Of a DNA stretch of 60,202 nucleotides, positions 1-8,399 are shown piece after piece. A program made the position numbers and the translations under genes. The notes beneath the pieces are model-generated. The model worked only from the letters and a program-made list of their open reading frames with translations. It made no database searches and was not told the origin of the DNA. This stretch comes from Bacteroidales bacterium (GTDB lineage Bacteria > Bacteroidota > Bacteroidia > Bacteroidales > UBA3663): positions 1 to 60,202 of the forward strand of contig JAILKE010000034.1 of NCBI GenBank assembly GCA_024694125.1. The letters run 5' to 3'. The stretch's first letter is position 1, and every line of letters begins with the position of its first letter.

Positions 1-1582
1 CCTCCTTGAGCGTCACGTCCTCAATCTTGACAGTCTTCTTGACATAATCTACCTGCAGTGCACCGGCACCCGAGACGCAGCACTTGCCCATACCGCGCGC
101 TACGACAGCAGCGTGCGAGGTCATACCGCCACGGCAAGTGAGGATACCCTCAGCAGCGGCCATACCTGCCAGGTCCTCGGGCGAAGTCTCGATACGCACC
201 ATGACGACCTGATGGCCATTCTTGTGCCATACCTCGGCATCGTCGGCATTGAAGACGATCTGGCCACAGGCAGCACCTGGCGAAGCTGGCAGACCAGTGG
301 TTAGGACGCGTGCCTTCTTCAGCGCATCCTTGTCGAACACAGGGTGCAACAGTTCATCGAGTTTCTGCGGTTCGCAGCGCTGCAGGGCAGTCTTCTCGTC
401 GATCAGACCCTCGTGCATCAGGTCCATGGCAATCTTGACCATTGCCGTACCGGTACGTTTGCCGTTACGGGTCTGCAGGAACCACAGTTTGCCCTCCTGG
501 ACGGTGAACTCCATATCCTGCATATCGTGGTAGTGATTCTCCAACTTCGTCTGCAGGGCATCGAGCTGCTTGTATATCTCGGGCATAGCCTCCTCCATCG
601 AAGGATATTTGGCCAATCGCTCCTCCTCGCTGATCTCTGCACGGCGGGCCCAACGCTGCGAACCCTCCTTGGTGATCTGCTGCGGGGTACGGATACCAGC
701 CACGACATCCTCGCCCTGAGCATTGACAAGCCACTCTCCGTTGAAGAGGTTCTCGCCCGTAGCAGCATCACGGCTGAAGCATACGCCGGTGGCCGATGTG
801 TTGCCCATATTGCCGAAGACCATCGCCATGACCGAAACGGCGGTACCCCATTCTGCAGGGATGCCCTCCATCTTGCGGTACAGGATGGCACGTTCGTTCA
901 TCCACGAGTCGAACACGGCGCAGATGGCGCCCCACAACTGCTCATAGACATCGGTGGGGAACGGCTTGCCGGTACGCTCCAATATCATAGCCTTGAACTT
1001 GGTGACCAACTGCTGCAGGCCCTCGACCGGGATATCCTTGTCGAGCACTACGTTGTAGGACTTCTTGGTCTCCTCGATGATAGCCTCAAATGGATCAATG
1101 TCCGTCTTGTTGACAGGCTTCAATCCCATCACCACGTCGCCGTACATCTGCACGAAGCGGCGGTATGAATCCCATGCGAAACGAGGATTGCCAGTCTTGC
1201 GCGACAGCCCCTCGACCACCTCATCGTTCAGGCCCAGGTTGAGGATGGTGTCCATCATGCCAGGCATTGAGGCACGCGCACCGGAGCGCACGCTGACCAG
1301 CAGCGGGTTCTGTGCATCGCCAAAGGTGGAATTCATTAGACTTTCGATGTGCTTCACAGCAGCCAGGACGTCATCGTGTAATACTTCGACTGTTTTTTCT
1401 TTACCTATCTGGTAATATTCATTACAAACGTCAGTAGTGATGGTAAATCCGGGAGGAACAGGTACGCCGATCAGGTTCATTTCGGCGCAATTGGCACCTT
1501 TACCTCCGAGTTCGTTACGCATCTGGGCGTTGCCTTCGGCCTTTCCATTGCCGAAGCGATAAACGCGTTTCTTATTCTCCAT
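1..1582 (-). CDS. ppdK: pyruvate, phosphate dikinase, N-terminal part (runs off the window)
   Basis: Interconverts pyruvate, ATP and phosphate with phosphoenolpyruvate, AMP and pyrophosphate in the cytoplasm. About 527 codons are present. The start is ATG at 1582, giving MENKKRVYRFGNGKAEG, the usual beginning of the family. The ATP-grasp-like N-terminal nucleotide domain fills the first ~340 residues. The phosphohistidine domain follows, with the swivelling-His motif GGMTSHAAVVARGMG at about residues 486-500 (catalytic His about 490). The PEP-binding TIM barrel lies beyond base 1. A good promoter lies 49-80 bp upstream. With the pyruvate kinase gene at 43.9 kb, both directions of the PEP/pyruvate node are represented. 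Identification is firm; only the C-terminal third is missing because of the window edge. Confidence 0.97.
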   Translation of the reverse strand, partial: MENKKRVYRFGNGKAEGNAQMRNELGGKGANCAEMNLIGVPVPPGFTITTDVCNEYYQIGKEKTVEVLHDDVLAAVKHIESLMNSTFGDAQNPLLVSVRSGARASMPGMMDTILNLGLNDEVVEGLSRKTGNPRFAWDSYRRFVQMYGDVVMGLKPVNKTDIDPFEAIIEETKKSYNVVLDKDIPVEGLQQLVTKFKAMILERTGKPFPTDVYEQLWGAICAVFDSWMNERAILYRKMEGIPAEWGTAVSVMAMVFGNMGNTSATGVCFSRDAATGENLFNGEWLVNAQGEDVVAGIRTPQQITKEGSQRWARRAEISEEERLAKYPSMEEAMPEIYKQLDALQTKLENHYHDMQDMEFTVQEGKLWFLQTRNGKRTGTAMVKIAMDLMHEGLIDEKTALQRCEPQKLDELLHPVFDKDALKKARVLTTGLPASPGAACGQIVFNADDAEVWHKNGHQVVMVRIETSPEDLAGMAAAEGILTCRGGMTSHAAVVARGMGKCCVSGAGALQVDYVKKTVKIEDVTLKE

Positions 1583-1630
1583 AATTGTTTTTGAATGGTT
1601 AATATTAGATTAATTTGGAATTTGCGTCGG

Positions 1631-1662
1631 CAAAGGTAACAAAAAATTGCGCAAATCCCAAA
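1631..1662 (-). promoter_or_regulatory. Bacteroidota-type promoter for ppdK
   Basis: On the minus strand TTTG (1662-1659) is followed after exactly 20 bp by TACCTTTG (1638-1631), matching the -33/-7 consensus TTTG/TAnnTTTG. The predicted start site near 1624 leaves a leader of about 40 nt before the ATG at 1582. Confidence 0.75.
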
Positions 1663-1727
1663 ATTTATAGCGCATAAATTATGGAATTTGCACAATAAAA
1701 TCGGTTGCGCAAGAGAGCAATTATGTT

Positions 1728-2450
1728 TTACAGCAGAATTTCAGCAGCCTTAGCCAGAGACTCGACTTTGCCGCAATCTACCCATCGGCATCCGTCCGGC
1801 AGGGGAATGGCACCGATGGATTGCACACCGCACAGATGCAGATAGAAGTCCATGATCGGGAAGGGTACATCGGCTCCCATATATTCATTGAGATGTTGAG
1901 CCAATGCAGACTTGACAATATGTATGCCCGTGAAAGCCCTACGCAGCGGGGCCTCCTCTCCCTTGACCTGTCCCGTCTGTACATTGGTCCATCCGCGCAA
2001 CATAAGTTGCTCATTGAACAACAGATAGCGGCTTGTGGCGCGTTCATTGACCACCAGTGTGGCCGACTCTGCCCTCTCGCAGGCCTGCCGGTATATCTGC
2101 GCCAAGTCGGCGTCGCTGGCTATATCGACATTGTGGATCAATACGGGCGCACCGTCGGAGAACATGGGCAAGGCCTTGCGCAGTCCGCCACCGGTATCGA
2201 GCAGCAATTCACGTTCGTCACTCACCTGGATGTCGAGGCCAAAGTTCTGATGGGCCTCCAGGAAGCGGATGACCTGCTCGCCGAAGTGATGCACATTGAC
2301 CACAATGTGATCTGCTCCGGCATCCTTCAGCTTTAATATTATATGTTCGAGCAGCGGGCGGCCATTGACCTCGACCAGCGCCTTGGGACGGTCATCGGTC
2401 AAGGGACGTAGGCGTGTGCCCAATCCTGCTGCAAAGATAAGTGCGTTCAT
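1728..2450 (-). CDS. sugar-1-phosphate nucleotidyltransferase (NTP transferase family, MurU-like size)
   Basis: A 240-aa protein of the NTP_transferase Rossmann-like family, which joins an NTP to a sugar-1-phosphate and releases pyrophosphate. Residues 5-27 carry the nucleotide-binding signature AAGLGTRLRPLT followed by RPKALVEV. A metal-binding Asp is likely in HNVDIASD (about residue 107). The length and lack of a left-handed beta-helix acyltransferase domain resemble MurNAc-1-phosphate uridylyltransferase (MurU) or heptose-1-phosphate transferases rather than GlmU. The substrate cannot be read from the sequence, and no partner kinase is in view. The start ATG at 2450 is immediately preceded by a pyrimidine-rich word array, with no recognisable Shine-Dalgarno sequence. 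Cytoplasmic. Confidence 0.85.
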   Translation of the reverse strand: MNALIFAAGLGTRLRPLTDDRPKALVEVNGRPLLEHIILKLKDAGADHIVVNVHHFGEQVIRFLEAHQNFGLDIQVSDERELLLDTGGGLRKALPMFSDGAPVLIHNVDIASDADLAQIYRQACERAESATLVVNERATSRYLLFNEQLMLRGWTNVQTGQVKGEEAPLRRAFTGIHIVKSALAQHLNEYMGADVPFPIMDFYLHLCGVQSIGAIPLPDGCRWVDCGKVESLAKAAEILL

Positions 2451-2643
2451 TTAAAGGAAGTGACAGAGAAGAGACAAAGTGACAAAGGACAAAGTACAAA
2501 GTGACAGGGACGATACAATCGACTGACGGAATTGGGATTTGAGCAGCTGGGATTGGGGAGTTGCCCATTAGACCCATTGACCCCATTAAACCCATTGACC
2601 CCATTAAACCCATCACAACCCATCACACCCCATCATACCCCAT
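2451..2643. repeat. word-array leader with 13-mer GATTGTATCGTCC, plus 18-bp tandem repeat
   Basis: Two low-complexity blocks fill the gap. Next to the nucleotidyltransferase start (2453-2507, minus strand) is a pyrimidine-rich array of words such as TTTGTCAC and TTTGTACT. It is headed by GATTGTATCGTCC (2520-2508 on the minus strand). At 2564-2643 the words CCCATTGACCCCATTAAA and shortened forms are reiterated (about 18 bp per unit, degrading to CCCATCACA). No consensus promoter was found here, so the gene may be read from lptB or by an unusual start. Confidence 0.8.
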
Positions 2644-3432
2644 TCATCCTTCGGCCAATGCCGTCTCCGACGTAGATGGGCGGTCGAAGTCCTTGCGGTG
2701 GAAGATGAAGCTCTGACCGAGGTACTTCTGCTTGACGAGCGGGTTGCTGGCCAGTTCTTCGGACGTACCCTGGAACAGGATCTTGCCCTCGAAGAGCAGG
2801 TAGGCACGATCGACGATGGTGAGCGTCTCGTTGGCATTGTGGTCGGTGATGAGGATGCCGATATTCTTCTCCTTGAGTTTATAGACGATGTACTGGATAT
2901 CCTCGACGGCAATAGGATCGACGCCGGCGAACGGTTCATCGAGCATGATGAACTTAGGCGAGATGGCCAGGCATCGGGCTATCTCCACACGACGACGCTC
3001 ACCGCCGCTCAGACGGTCACCCAGGTTGCGGCGCACCTTGTGCAGGCGGAACTCCGAGATGAGGCTCTCCAGTTTCTCCTGCTGCTGTTCGGGCGTCAGC
3101 TTGGTCATCTGCAGGGTGGCGAGGATGTTGTCCTCGACCGTCATCTTGCGGTACACCGATGCCTCCTGTGCCAGGTATCCGATACCGGCCTGGGCACGCT
3201 TATAGACCGGGTATTTGGTTATATCATTATCATCGAGGTAGATGCGTCCCTCGTTGGGCACCACCAGTCCTGTAGTCATATAGAATGTCGTAGTCTTGCC
3301 GGCACCGTTCGGGCCCAGCAAACCCACTATCTCGCCCTGCTTCACGTCGATGGAGACATGATTGGCCACCGTGCGAGGTCCGTAACGTTTCACCAGATTG
3401 TCCGTGCGAAGCACGCTCTTATGCTGTTCCAT
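2644..3432 (-). CDS. lptB: LPS export ABC transporter ATP-binding protein LptB
   Basis: ATPase of the LptB2FG complex, which extracts lipopolysaccharide from the inner membrane and drives it along the Lpt bridge. It is 262 aa counted from ATG 3432 ([18 protein letters not shown]). An in-frame extension to 3489 exists but crosses the -7 box at 3457-3450 and has no family support. Visible motifs: Walker [10 protein letters not shown] at 40-48, ABC signature LSGGERRR at 141-148, Walker B FIMLDE at 161-166, H-loop His 198 in LITDHN. The [11 protein letters not shown] and [12 protein letters not shown] strings are typical of LptB rather than amino-acid or lipoprotein transporters. Cytoplasmic face of the inner membrane; LptFG are not in the window. 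Divergent from mlaE. Confidence 0.95.
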   Translation of the reverse strand: MEQHKSVLRTDNLVKRYGPRTVANHVSIDVKQGEIVGLLGPNGAGKTTTFYMTTGLVVPNEGRIYLDDNDITKYPVYKRAQAGIGYLAQEASVYRKMTVEDNILATLQMTKLTPEQQQEKLESLISEFRLHKVRRNLGDRLSGGERRRVEIARCLAISPKFIMLDEPFAGVDPIAVEDIQYIVYKLKEKNIGILITDHNANETLTIVDRAYLLFEGKILFQGTSEELASNPLVKQKYLGQSFIFHRKDFDRPSTSETALAEG

Positions 3433-3449
3433 ATACAAAATATTTGGTG

Positions 3450-3457
3450 CAAAGATA
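3450..3457 (-). promoter_or_regulatory. -7 box for lptB
   Basis: TATCTTTG on the minus strand, 18-25 bp upstream of ATG 3432. No clear -33 TTG lies at the usual spacing, so only the -7 half is called. Confidence 0.5.
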
Positions 3458-3531
3458 ACGTTTTTTTCTTTTATATCGTGGCTTTTCACATATTTTTAAA
3501 TAAAAATGCCGTATAAGTCAATAAAAAGCAG

Positions 3532-3539
3532 TATATTTG
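3532..3539 (+). promoter_or_regulatory. -7 box for mlaE-mlaF
   Basis: TATATTTG ending 21 bp before the mlaE ATG, the usual Bacteroidota distance for a short leader. A -33 element is not obvious. It would act divergently from the lptB promoter in the same 130-bp gap. Confidence 0.5.
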
Positions 3540-3560
3540 CAGCAGATTGAATAACGAGAT

Positions 3561-4307
3561 ATGATAATAGCCAGCGCAATAGAGACCCTGGGACGCTACA
3601 TCCTGCTGATGCGACGCGTCCTCTCCAAACCCGACAACTGGTCGATGTTTGGCCGGCAGTTCTTGACCGAATCCCAGAAACTGGTCATCGACTCCATCGG
3701 CATCGTGTGCCTGATATCGGTCTTCATCGGCGCGGTGTGCGTGCTGCAGATAGTGCTCAACATGGGCGACGCCATCCTGCCGCGATACATCATCGGATTC
3801 ACGACGCGCGAGATCATGATGCTCGAGTTCTCGTCCGCCATCATGAGTCTGATACTGGCAGGCAAAGTGGGATCGAACATAGCCTCCGAGATAGGCACCA
3901 TGCGCATCACAGAGCAGATCGATGCAATGGAGGTGATGGGGGTCAATTCGGCCAACTACATCATCCTGCCCAAGATTGCCGCCCTGGTGATCTTCATGCC
4001 GATACTAGTCATATTGAGCATCTCGACAGGTCTGGTCGGAGCCTGTGCCGTCACCTGGATTACGGGCGACCCCGCACCGGACGCCTTCATCGACGGACTG
4101 CAGACCTTCTTTGACCCCTACCATATCTACTACAGCATCGAGAAGGGCTGGTGCTTCGCCTTCCTCATCGCCTCGATAGCCAGCTACTGCGGTTATACCG
4201 TGCACGGCGGAGCCATCGACGTAGGCCGTGCCGCCACCAGGGCGGTCGTCACGTCATCGGTCCTGATTCTGCTGTGCGACATCATCCTGACGCAGTTGCT
4301 ATTGTAA
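3561..4307 (+). CDS. mlaE: MlaE-family phospholipid transport permease
   Basis: Inner-membrane permease of an MCE-type ABC transporter that moves phospholipids between the two membranes and so maintains outer-membrane asymmetry. It is 248 aa with five or six hydrophobic segments. The family core LAGKVGSNIASEIGTMR followed by ITEQIDAMEVMGV (about residues 99-130) is the MlaE coupling and substrate region. The final segments (about 195-248) contain HGGAIDVGRAATRAVV, also typical. mlaF follows after 34 bp. No MCE-domain partner (MlaD) follows in this window, so the third subunit must be encoded elsewhere. Confidence 0.94.
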   Translation: MIIASAIETLGRYILLMRRVLSKPDNWSMFGRQFLTESQKLVIDSIGIVCLISVFIGAVCVLQIVLNMGDAILPRYIIGFTTREIMMLEFSSAIMSLILAGKVGSNIASEIGTMRITEQIDAMEVMGVNSANYIILPKIAALVIFMPILVILSISTGLVGACAVTWITGDPAPDAFIDGLQTFFDPYHIYYSIEKGWCFAFLIASIASYCGYTVHGGAIDVGRAATRAVVTSSVLILLCDIILTQLLL

Positions 4308-4311
4308 ACAC

Positions 4312-4336
4312 CTCCCATGGGGAGGAATCTTTTTTC
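4312..4336 (+). promoter_or_regulatory. hairpin over the mlaF ribosome-binding region
   Basis: CCTCCCATGGGGAGG forms a 5-bp stem between mlaE and mlaF and is followed by AATCTTTTTT. The right arm GGAGG looks like a strong Shine-Dalgarno sequence 11-15 bp before the mlaF ATG, unusual for this phylum, and would be buried in the stem. It could act as a weak intraoperonic terminator or as a translational gate. Confidence 0.4.
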
Positions 4337-4341
4337 CCAAT

Positions 4342-5094
4342 ATGATTACCATCAAGAATCTCAATAAATCCTTTGACCAGCAGCACGTCCTGCACGACAT
4401 CAACTGTCAGTTCCTGCCCGGACAGAACAACCTCATCATCGGTCTGTCGGGATCGGGCAAGACGGTGTTGCTCAAGTGTCTGATAGGTCTGCTGCAACCC
4501 GACAGCGGCGAGATTCTGTACGAGGACCGCAACATACTGCAGTACAGCGCGCGCAAGATGAAACTGGTGCGCCGCGAGATAGGTGTGCTCTTCCAGGGCA
4601 GCGCGCTGTTCGACTCAATGAACGTGGCGGACAATGTAGCCTACCCGCTGCGGATGTTCGGCCGCATGTCCCGTTCTGAAATTGAGGACCGCGTCCTATT
4701 CTGCCTGAACCGCGTCGGACTGAAGGATGCCCTGTCCAAGATGCCCTCTGAACTGTCCGGCGGCATGCAGAAGCGTGTAGCCATCGCCCGCGCCATCGCC
4801 CTCAACCCGAAGTACCTCTTCTGCGACGAGCCAAACTCGGGCCTAGATCCCCAGACCTCCATCCGCATTGACCAACTCATCGACGACATCACCAAGGAAT
4901 ACAACATCACCACCATCGTCAATACGCACGACATGAACTCCGTGCTCGGCATCGGAGACCACATCACCTACCTGTACCAGGGCCGCATCGGCTGGACCGG
5001 CAACAAGGACAATATCCTACAGACCGACTGCCAACCCCTGCACGACTTCCTCTTCTCCTCTCCTATCATACGGGGACTGATTCAGAAGAAATAA
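4342..5094 (+). CDS. mlaF: MlaF-family phospholipid transport ATPase
   Basis: ATP-binding subunit for the MlaE permease encoded just upstream; it powers intermembrane phospholipid transport from the cytoplasmic face. 250 aa. Walker A GLSGSGKT at 34-41, signature LSGGMQKR at 138-145, Walker B YLFCDEPNSGLDP at about 158-170, H-loop His in VNTHDM (about 195). GSGKTVLLKCLIGLLQPDSG is the usual MlaF string. The segment CDEPNSGLDP carries Cys and Asn where enterobacterial MlaF has a different residue pair (from memory of the family). The next gene on the strand is a toxin-antitoxin pair with its own -7 box, so the operon probably ends here. Confidence 0.94.
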   Translation: MITIKNLNKSFDQQHVLHDINCQFLPGQNNLIIGLSGSGKTVLLKCLIGLLQPDSGEILYEDRNILQYSARKMKLVRREIGVLFQGSALFDSMNVADNVAYPLRMFGRMSRSEIEDRVLFCLNRVGLKDALSKMPSELSGGMQKRVAIARAIALNPKYLFCDEPNSGLDPQTSIRIDQLIDDITKEYNITTIVNTHDMNSVLGIGDHITYLYQGRIGWTGNKDNILQTDCQPLHDFLFSSPIIRGLIQKK

Positions 5095-5147
5095 GTTTTT
5101 TTTGCACAATTTCCGCTACAATTATACTTAATATCAAAATATTATAG

Positions 5148-5155
5148 TACCTTTG
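5148..5155 (+). promoter_or_regulatory. -7 box for the mntA-hepT pair
   Basis: TACCTTTG, 27 bp upstream of the ATG at 5182, in an AT-rich stretch after mlaF. No matching -33 TTG is seen at 19-21 bp. It suggests that the toxin-antitoxin pair has its own transcript. Confidence 0.5.
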
Positions 5156-5181
5156 CAGCATCATCAATAAATCATAGATAT

Positions 5182-5490
5182 ATGAATATCAACAATATGC
5201 AACAAACCATAGCCAACTACTTCAAGACCAAGCCAGTCTTGAAGGCATGGATTTTTGGCTCTTTTGCACGAGGAGAACAGACTCCGGACAGCGATATTGA
5301 TATACTATTTGTCCCCGACCATTCGGGCAAACCCTTCACTCTCTTTACCCACGGAGGTATGTTGATGGACTTGCAGGAATTGTTGGGACGCAAAGTAGAT
5401 TTGGTAGTAGAGGGCACTCTTCGACCCTATGCTGCCGAGAGTGCCAACCGTGACAAAAAATTGATATATGAGAGAAAGAGCCAGGGATAA
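5182..5490 (+). CDS. MntA-type minimal nucleotidyltransferase (antitoxin)
   Basis: A 102-aa minimal nucleotidyltransferase of the Pol-beta superfamily. The GSx10DxD motif is complete: GSFARGEQTPDSDID at residues 26-40, with metal-binding Asp 38 and Asp 40. In characterised HepT/MntA pairs the MntA partner transfers AMP groups to a Tyr of the HepT ribonuclease and so silences it. The next gene is a HepT homologue with that Tyr present, overlapping this gene by 23 bp, so co-translation is expected. The pair sits between mlaF and a surface lipoprotein gene, in a stretch with more AT than its neighbours, consistent with acquisition as a module. Function by homology and context. Confidence 0.88.
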   Translation: MNINNMQQTIANYFKTKPVLKAWIFGSFARGEQTPDSDIDILFVPDHSGKPFTLFTHGGMLMDLQELLGRKVDLVVEGTLRPYAAESANRDKKLIYERKSQG

Positions 5491-5977
5491 AGGCCGCCTT
5501 ATTGACATCATCGAATACTCCCGCAACGTCACTATGCTGATAGAAGGATATTCGTACGACGCATTGGTCAAAGACAAACGCACCTATTACTCGGTTATGA
5601 AAAACATCGAAATAGTAGGTGAAGCTGCCTATATGCTCACCAAAGCCTTCAAGAATACCCACCCTGAGACTCCATGGAAAGTAGTACAGGGCATGAGACA
5701 CATATTGGTACACGACTACGCCACGATAGACAGCCAAGAGCGTTACAACACCGCAGTCAATGATATGATCCCATTACGAGAACAGATGGAAGCTTATCTA
5801 AAGGAGACAGATTGGGACAAGTGGCAAGCCACAGCAAACGACTTTGAAGACACCATTGATGATGCACGCAAAGTCAAGATAGATACAGCCAGGCGAATGT
5901 TGGGCAAAGGCTACGCAAACAAGGAAATAGCAGAAATTACTGGTCTGCCTGAAGACATTATATCCAACTTAAAATAA
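5468..5977 (+). CDS. HepT-like ribonuclease toxin with C-terminal extension
   Basis: A 169-aa helical HEPN protein of the HepT/DUF86 family. Residues 77-84 (RHILVHDY) match the HEPN RNase and AMPylation motif RX4HXY exactly (Arg 77, His 82, Tyr 84). In studied systems such proteins cut RNA, for example tRNA 3' ends, until the Tyr is AMPylated by MntA. The start ATG at 5468 overlaps the end of the nucleotidyltransferase gene. HepT proteins usually stop after about 110-145 residues. This one continues with a charged helix and the segment RMLGKGYANKEIAEITGLPE (about 143-162), which resembles the C-terminal helical motif seen in Rpn/transposase-type proteins. The role of that tail is unknown. Confidence 0.85.
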   Translation: MRERARDKGRLIDIIEYSRNVTMLIEGYSYDALVKDKRTYYSVMKNIEIVGEAAYMLTKAFKNTHPETPWKVVQGMRHILVHDYATIDSQERYNTAVNDMIPLREQMEAYLKETDWDKWQATANDFEDTIDDARKVKIDTARRMLGKGYANKEIAEITGLPEDIISNLK

Positions 5978-6386
5978 GGCTCACTCGCTGTATTACGCTC
6001 CTCCTCATTTACTACCTTCCATAGGAAATCGAGACCTACCTTAATTCTCCCAGATGGCCCCAGTCATCTTAATCACGCCATTCAACAATCAATCTCTTTT
6101 TATTCTCCATACCCCATCATCCATCGTCCAGCGGTGACCTGCAAACCCTGTACAATGGTACCATATCCTATGCTTCGGCCATCATCGAGAAGAGGCGCAG
6201 CGTAAGTGCAGAGTAAGTGAAGAGTAAGACATTTCACTTACTCTGCACTTACACTGAAGCTATGCTCACCCAGCGCTGGCACAATGCAGAGCGAAAGGAT
6301 AGTATGGGAATAAAAATACTCCGCATCAGGACGAACCGGACGCGGAGCATAAATGCTGTGATTGTTTATCGGAAGATGAATCAGTA
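5978..6386. other. intergenic stretch with a 23-bp inverted repeat
   Basis: Both flanking genes end here (convergent). Apart from the hairpin at 6198-6256, listed separately, I see no gene. A short rightward frame (6217-6489) runs through the hairpin into the 3' end of the opposite gene and is not supported. Confidence 0.6.
6198..6256. repeat. long hairpin element, copy A (CAGCGTAAGTGCAG family)
   Basis: Left arm 6198-6220 and right arm 6234-6256 are complementary at 22 of 23 positions around a 13-base loop. The element is followed by AAGC. It is the same family as the hairpin at 41842-41900, from which it differs by a paired A-T to C-G change. It lies between two converging genes, where it could act as a bidirectional terminator, though no T tract follows. 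Confidence 0.85.
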
Positions 6387-8399
6387 TCAGAACCAGCCTG
6401 AACTGCTGCTCGAGTATTTGCTCAATGATACCTCGCTGCCGCCACTGACCTTGCCATTGGCCACAACCGAGCCGACACCCTCGAAGTAAGTTGTGCCGCC
6501 CGAGACCGATACGCCCGACAGGACCGAAGGGGCCGAGGCGCCCGAGAAGACCATGCCGCTGCCGGCAGACGCGCTGGGAGTGGTGAGCACATAGGTATCG
6601 TCGCCCACAGTGACTGCATACTTGGTGCCCTTGGACCACGACGAGGCGCGATAGCATGTCTGACTGAGCGAAGCGCCACTCTCCAGTGGCCCGACCGTCA
6701 TCAGGGTGCCGCCCTGGACGTAGAGCTTGTAGCCGCTCTCGGTATTGGCGTCGATGGCCACCTCGGGCGAACCTGCACCCACGGCGAAAATCACGCCACC
6801 CTTGATATAGACATTGCCGTTGGCATCCAGACCGTCATTGTTCAAGGCATAGCCACAGACGAAACCGCCGCTGATGGTCATGTGCGACGAGGCATTGATG
6901 CCATCGTCCGATGCGGAATAGCCATATACCTCGCCACCAGTCACGTCCAGGGTGCTCTTGCTCTCGATGGCCTCATGCTTGCTGCTGGTAGCGTAGAGTT
7001 TGCCACCGGTCACCTTGATGGCACCGGTCACCTTGACGCCCTTGGCCGATGATGAATAGCTCGACGAAGAGGATGACGAACCGCCCCAGAAGCCGCCGCC
7101 CATGCCGCCACTGCTGCTACCTGAACTGCCCAGGTTGCTGCCCGAGGCATAGGCTGACACGGAACCGTCGCTCTGGACCAACTTGCCAGCGACCTTGAGT
7201 GCCTTGCTGCCCGAACCAGTCACGGTCGAGGTGAGGGTGCCGCCCGTGACGGTCATGTTGCCGCCCACCTTGACACCCGTGGCTGCTGTATAGTCGCACG
7301 ACGAACTGTACTGATAGCCCGCGCCGGAGGTCTGCACGGTGCAGGTGCCGCCGCTCAGGTCGAAGTCGCCGCCTATGACCACTCCTCGCCCAGCCGTACC
7401 GGTCGAGGTAGCCTGGATGGTGCCGCCACTCAGGGTCATCGAACCGCTCGTCTTGAGGCAGGCAGCATTGGCATACTCTACGCTGGTACCGGAACCTGAC
7501 TCCCACTCGGCTGCTCCGCTCGTGGTGAGGGTCAATGTGCCGCCGCTCATCGTGAAGTCTCCCACGGACTTGATGCCCTTGCCCGATGCTCCGGTCACCC
7601 GGACAGTGACCTCTCCGCCACTCACGGCAATGGCTCCGTCAGTGTCAATGCCGTCCTTGCCCGAACCGCTCAACGAGAGCGTGCCCGACTCGATGACGAC
7701 ATAGTCATTGACGTGCACGGCATCCTTGACCGCACTGGTTACCCGGAGCGTGGGGTCGTCATTGACCACCAGGTAGTCGTCGCTCGCCACGGCATGCTGG
7801 CTGTTGCCGGTCACCTGCAACGTGCCCGTACCGCACAGGATGATCTGTCCCTCGCTGAAGAGGCAGGCCTTGCAGTCCTCAGAATCGGGCACTGCCACGT
7901 AGGTACTGGCATCGGCCAATGTGCTGCTCGAGCCGGATGGCAGACAGACGTACAGACTCTTCTTGCTCTGGCAGTTGATGGCTGACGAACTCTGGCTGGT
8001 CAGGGTGAGATTGTCCAATGTCACGACGCTCTTGGTCTCGCTGTACAGCTTGAAACTGCCGTCGGTCGAGGTGCCGTTCAGGACATAGTTGATCACGGCA
8101 TCGGTCGTGCTCTGCACGGTCACGTCGCCGCCACTCACCTGCATCTCCACGCCGTCGGCACTGCCCTCGGCGCTGACGGTCGAACCTGACCAGGTCAACG
8201 TGATGGTGCCCCCTATGCTCAGGTTGGCATAGAGGTTGTCCTCGGCGTCATATTCGCTGATTGCCTCATTGGCAGCTGTTACATCTGCACTGGTAACATC
8301 ATCGTCGTCACTGTCTGCTACTACTGGGTCATCGTCAGTATCGCAGGCCACGAATCCTAAAACTAAAAAAGCATACACTAAAAATGGGTTAATCTTCAT
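6387..8399 (-). CDS. beta-helical surface lipoprotein (carbohydrate-binding, DUF4353-like)
   Basis: A 670-aa exported lipoprotein: the start at ATG 8399 gives MKINPFLVYAFLVLGFVACD, with lipid-modified Cys at about residue 19. An upstream in-frame ATG (8435) would spoil the signal peptide. The mature protein begins with an acidic Asp-rich linker. It is then built from repeated beta-strand turns such as SGGTLTLTTSG, SGGTIQATSTG and TGGTLTSTVTG, often with GIDTDG or GIKSVG insertions. This is the pattern of the carbohydrate-binding-domain (DUF4353) family and implies a right-handed beta-helix. A Gly/Ser-rich stretch lies at about residues 435-465. No catalytic residues are recognisable; surface binding of glycans is a family-level inference. 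A -7 box lies just upstream. Confidence 0.8.
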   Translation of the reverse strand: MKINPFLVYAFLVLGFVACDTDDDPVVADSDDDDVTSADVTAANEAISEYDAEDNLYANLSIGGTITLTWSGSTVSAEGSADGVEMQVSGGDVTVQSTTDAVINYVLNGTSTDGSFKLYSETKSVVTLDNLTLTSQSSSAINCQSKKSLYVCLPSGSSSTLADASTYVAVPDSEDCKACLFSEGQIILCGTGTLQVTGNSQHAVASDDYLVVNDDPTLRVTSAVKDAVHVNDYVVIESGTLSLSGSGKDGIDTDGAIAVSGGEVTVRVTGASGKGIKSVGDFTMSGGTLTLTTSGAAEWESGSGTSVEYANAACLKTSGSMTLSGGTIQATSTGTAGRGVVIGGDFDLSGGTCTVQTSGAGYQYSSSCDYTAATGVKVGGNMTVTGGTLTSTVTGSGSKALKVAGKLVQSDGSVSAYASGSNLGSSGSSSGGMGGGFWGGSSSSSSSYSSSAKGVKVTGAIKVTGGKLYATSSKHEAIESKSTLDVTGGEVYGYSASDDGINASSHMTISGGFVCGYALNNDGLDANGNVYIKGGVIFAVGAGSPEVAIDANTESGYKLYVQGGTLMTVGPLESGASLSQTCYRASSWSKGTKYAVTVGDDTYVLTTPSASAGSGMVFSGASAPSVLSGVSVSGGTTYFEGVGSVVANGKVSGGSEVSLSKYSSSSSGWF

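Noticed and set aside
344-1168. 274-codon rightward open frame opposite ppdK
   Set aside because: Lies wholly inside ppdK, whose family sequence is unambiguous.
2564-2643. CRISPR array
   Set aside because: Units are about 18 bp, head-to-tail without spacers and degenerate; no cas genes in the window. The same applies to the other word arrays.
6217-6489. 90-codon rightward frame after hepT
   Set aside because: Runs through the hairpin and the 3' end of the opposite lipoprotein gene; domainless and without promoter.
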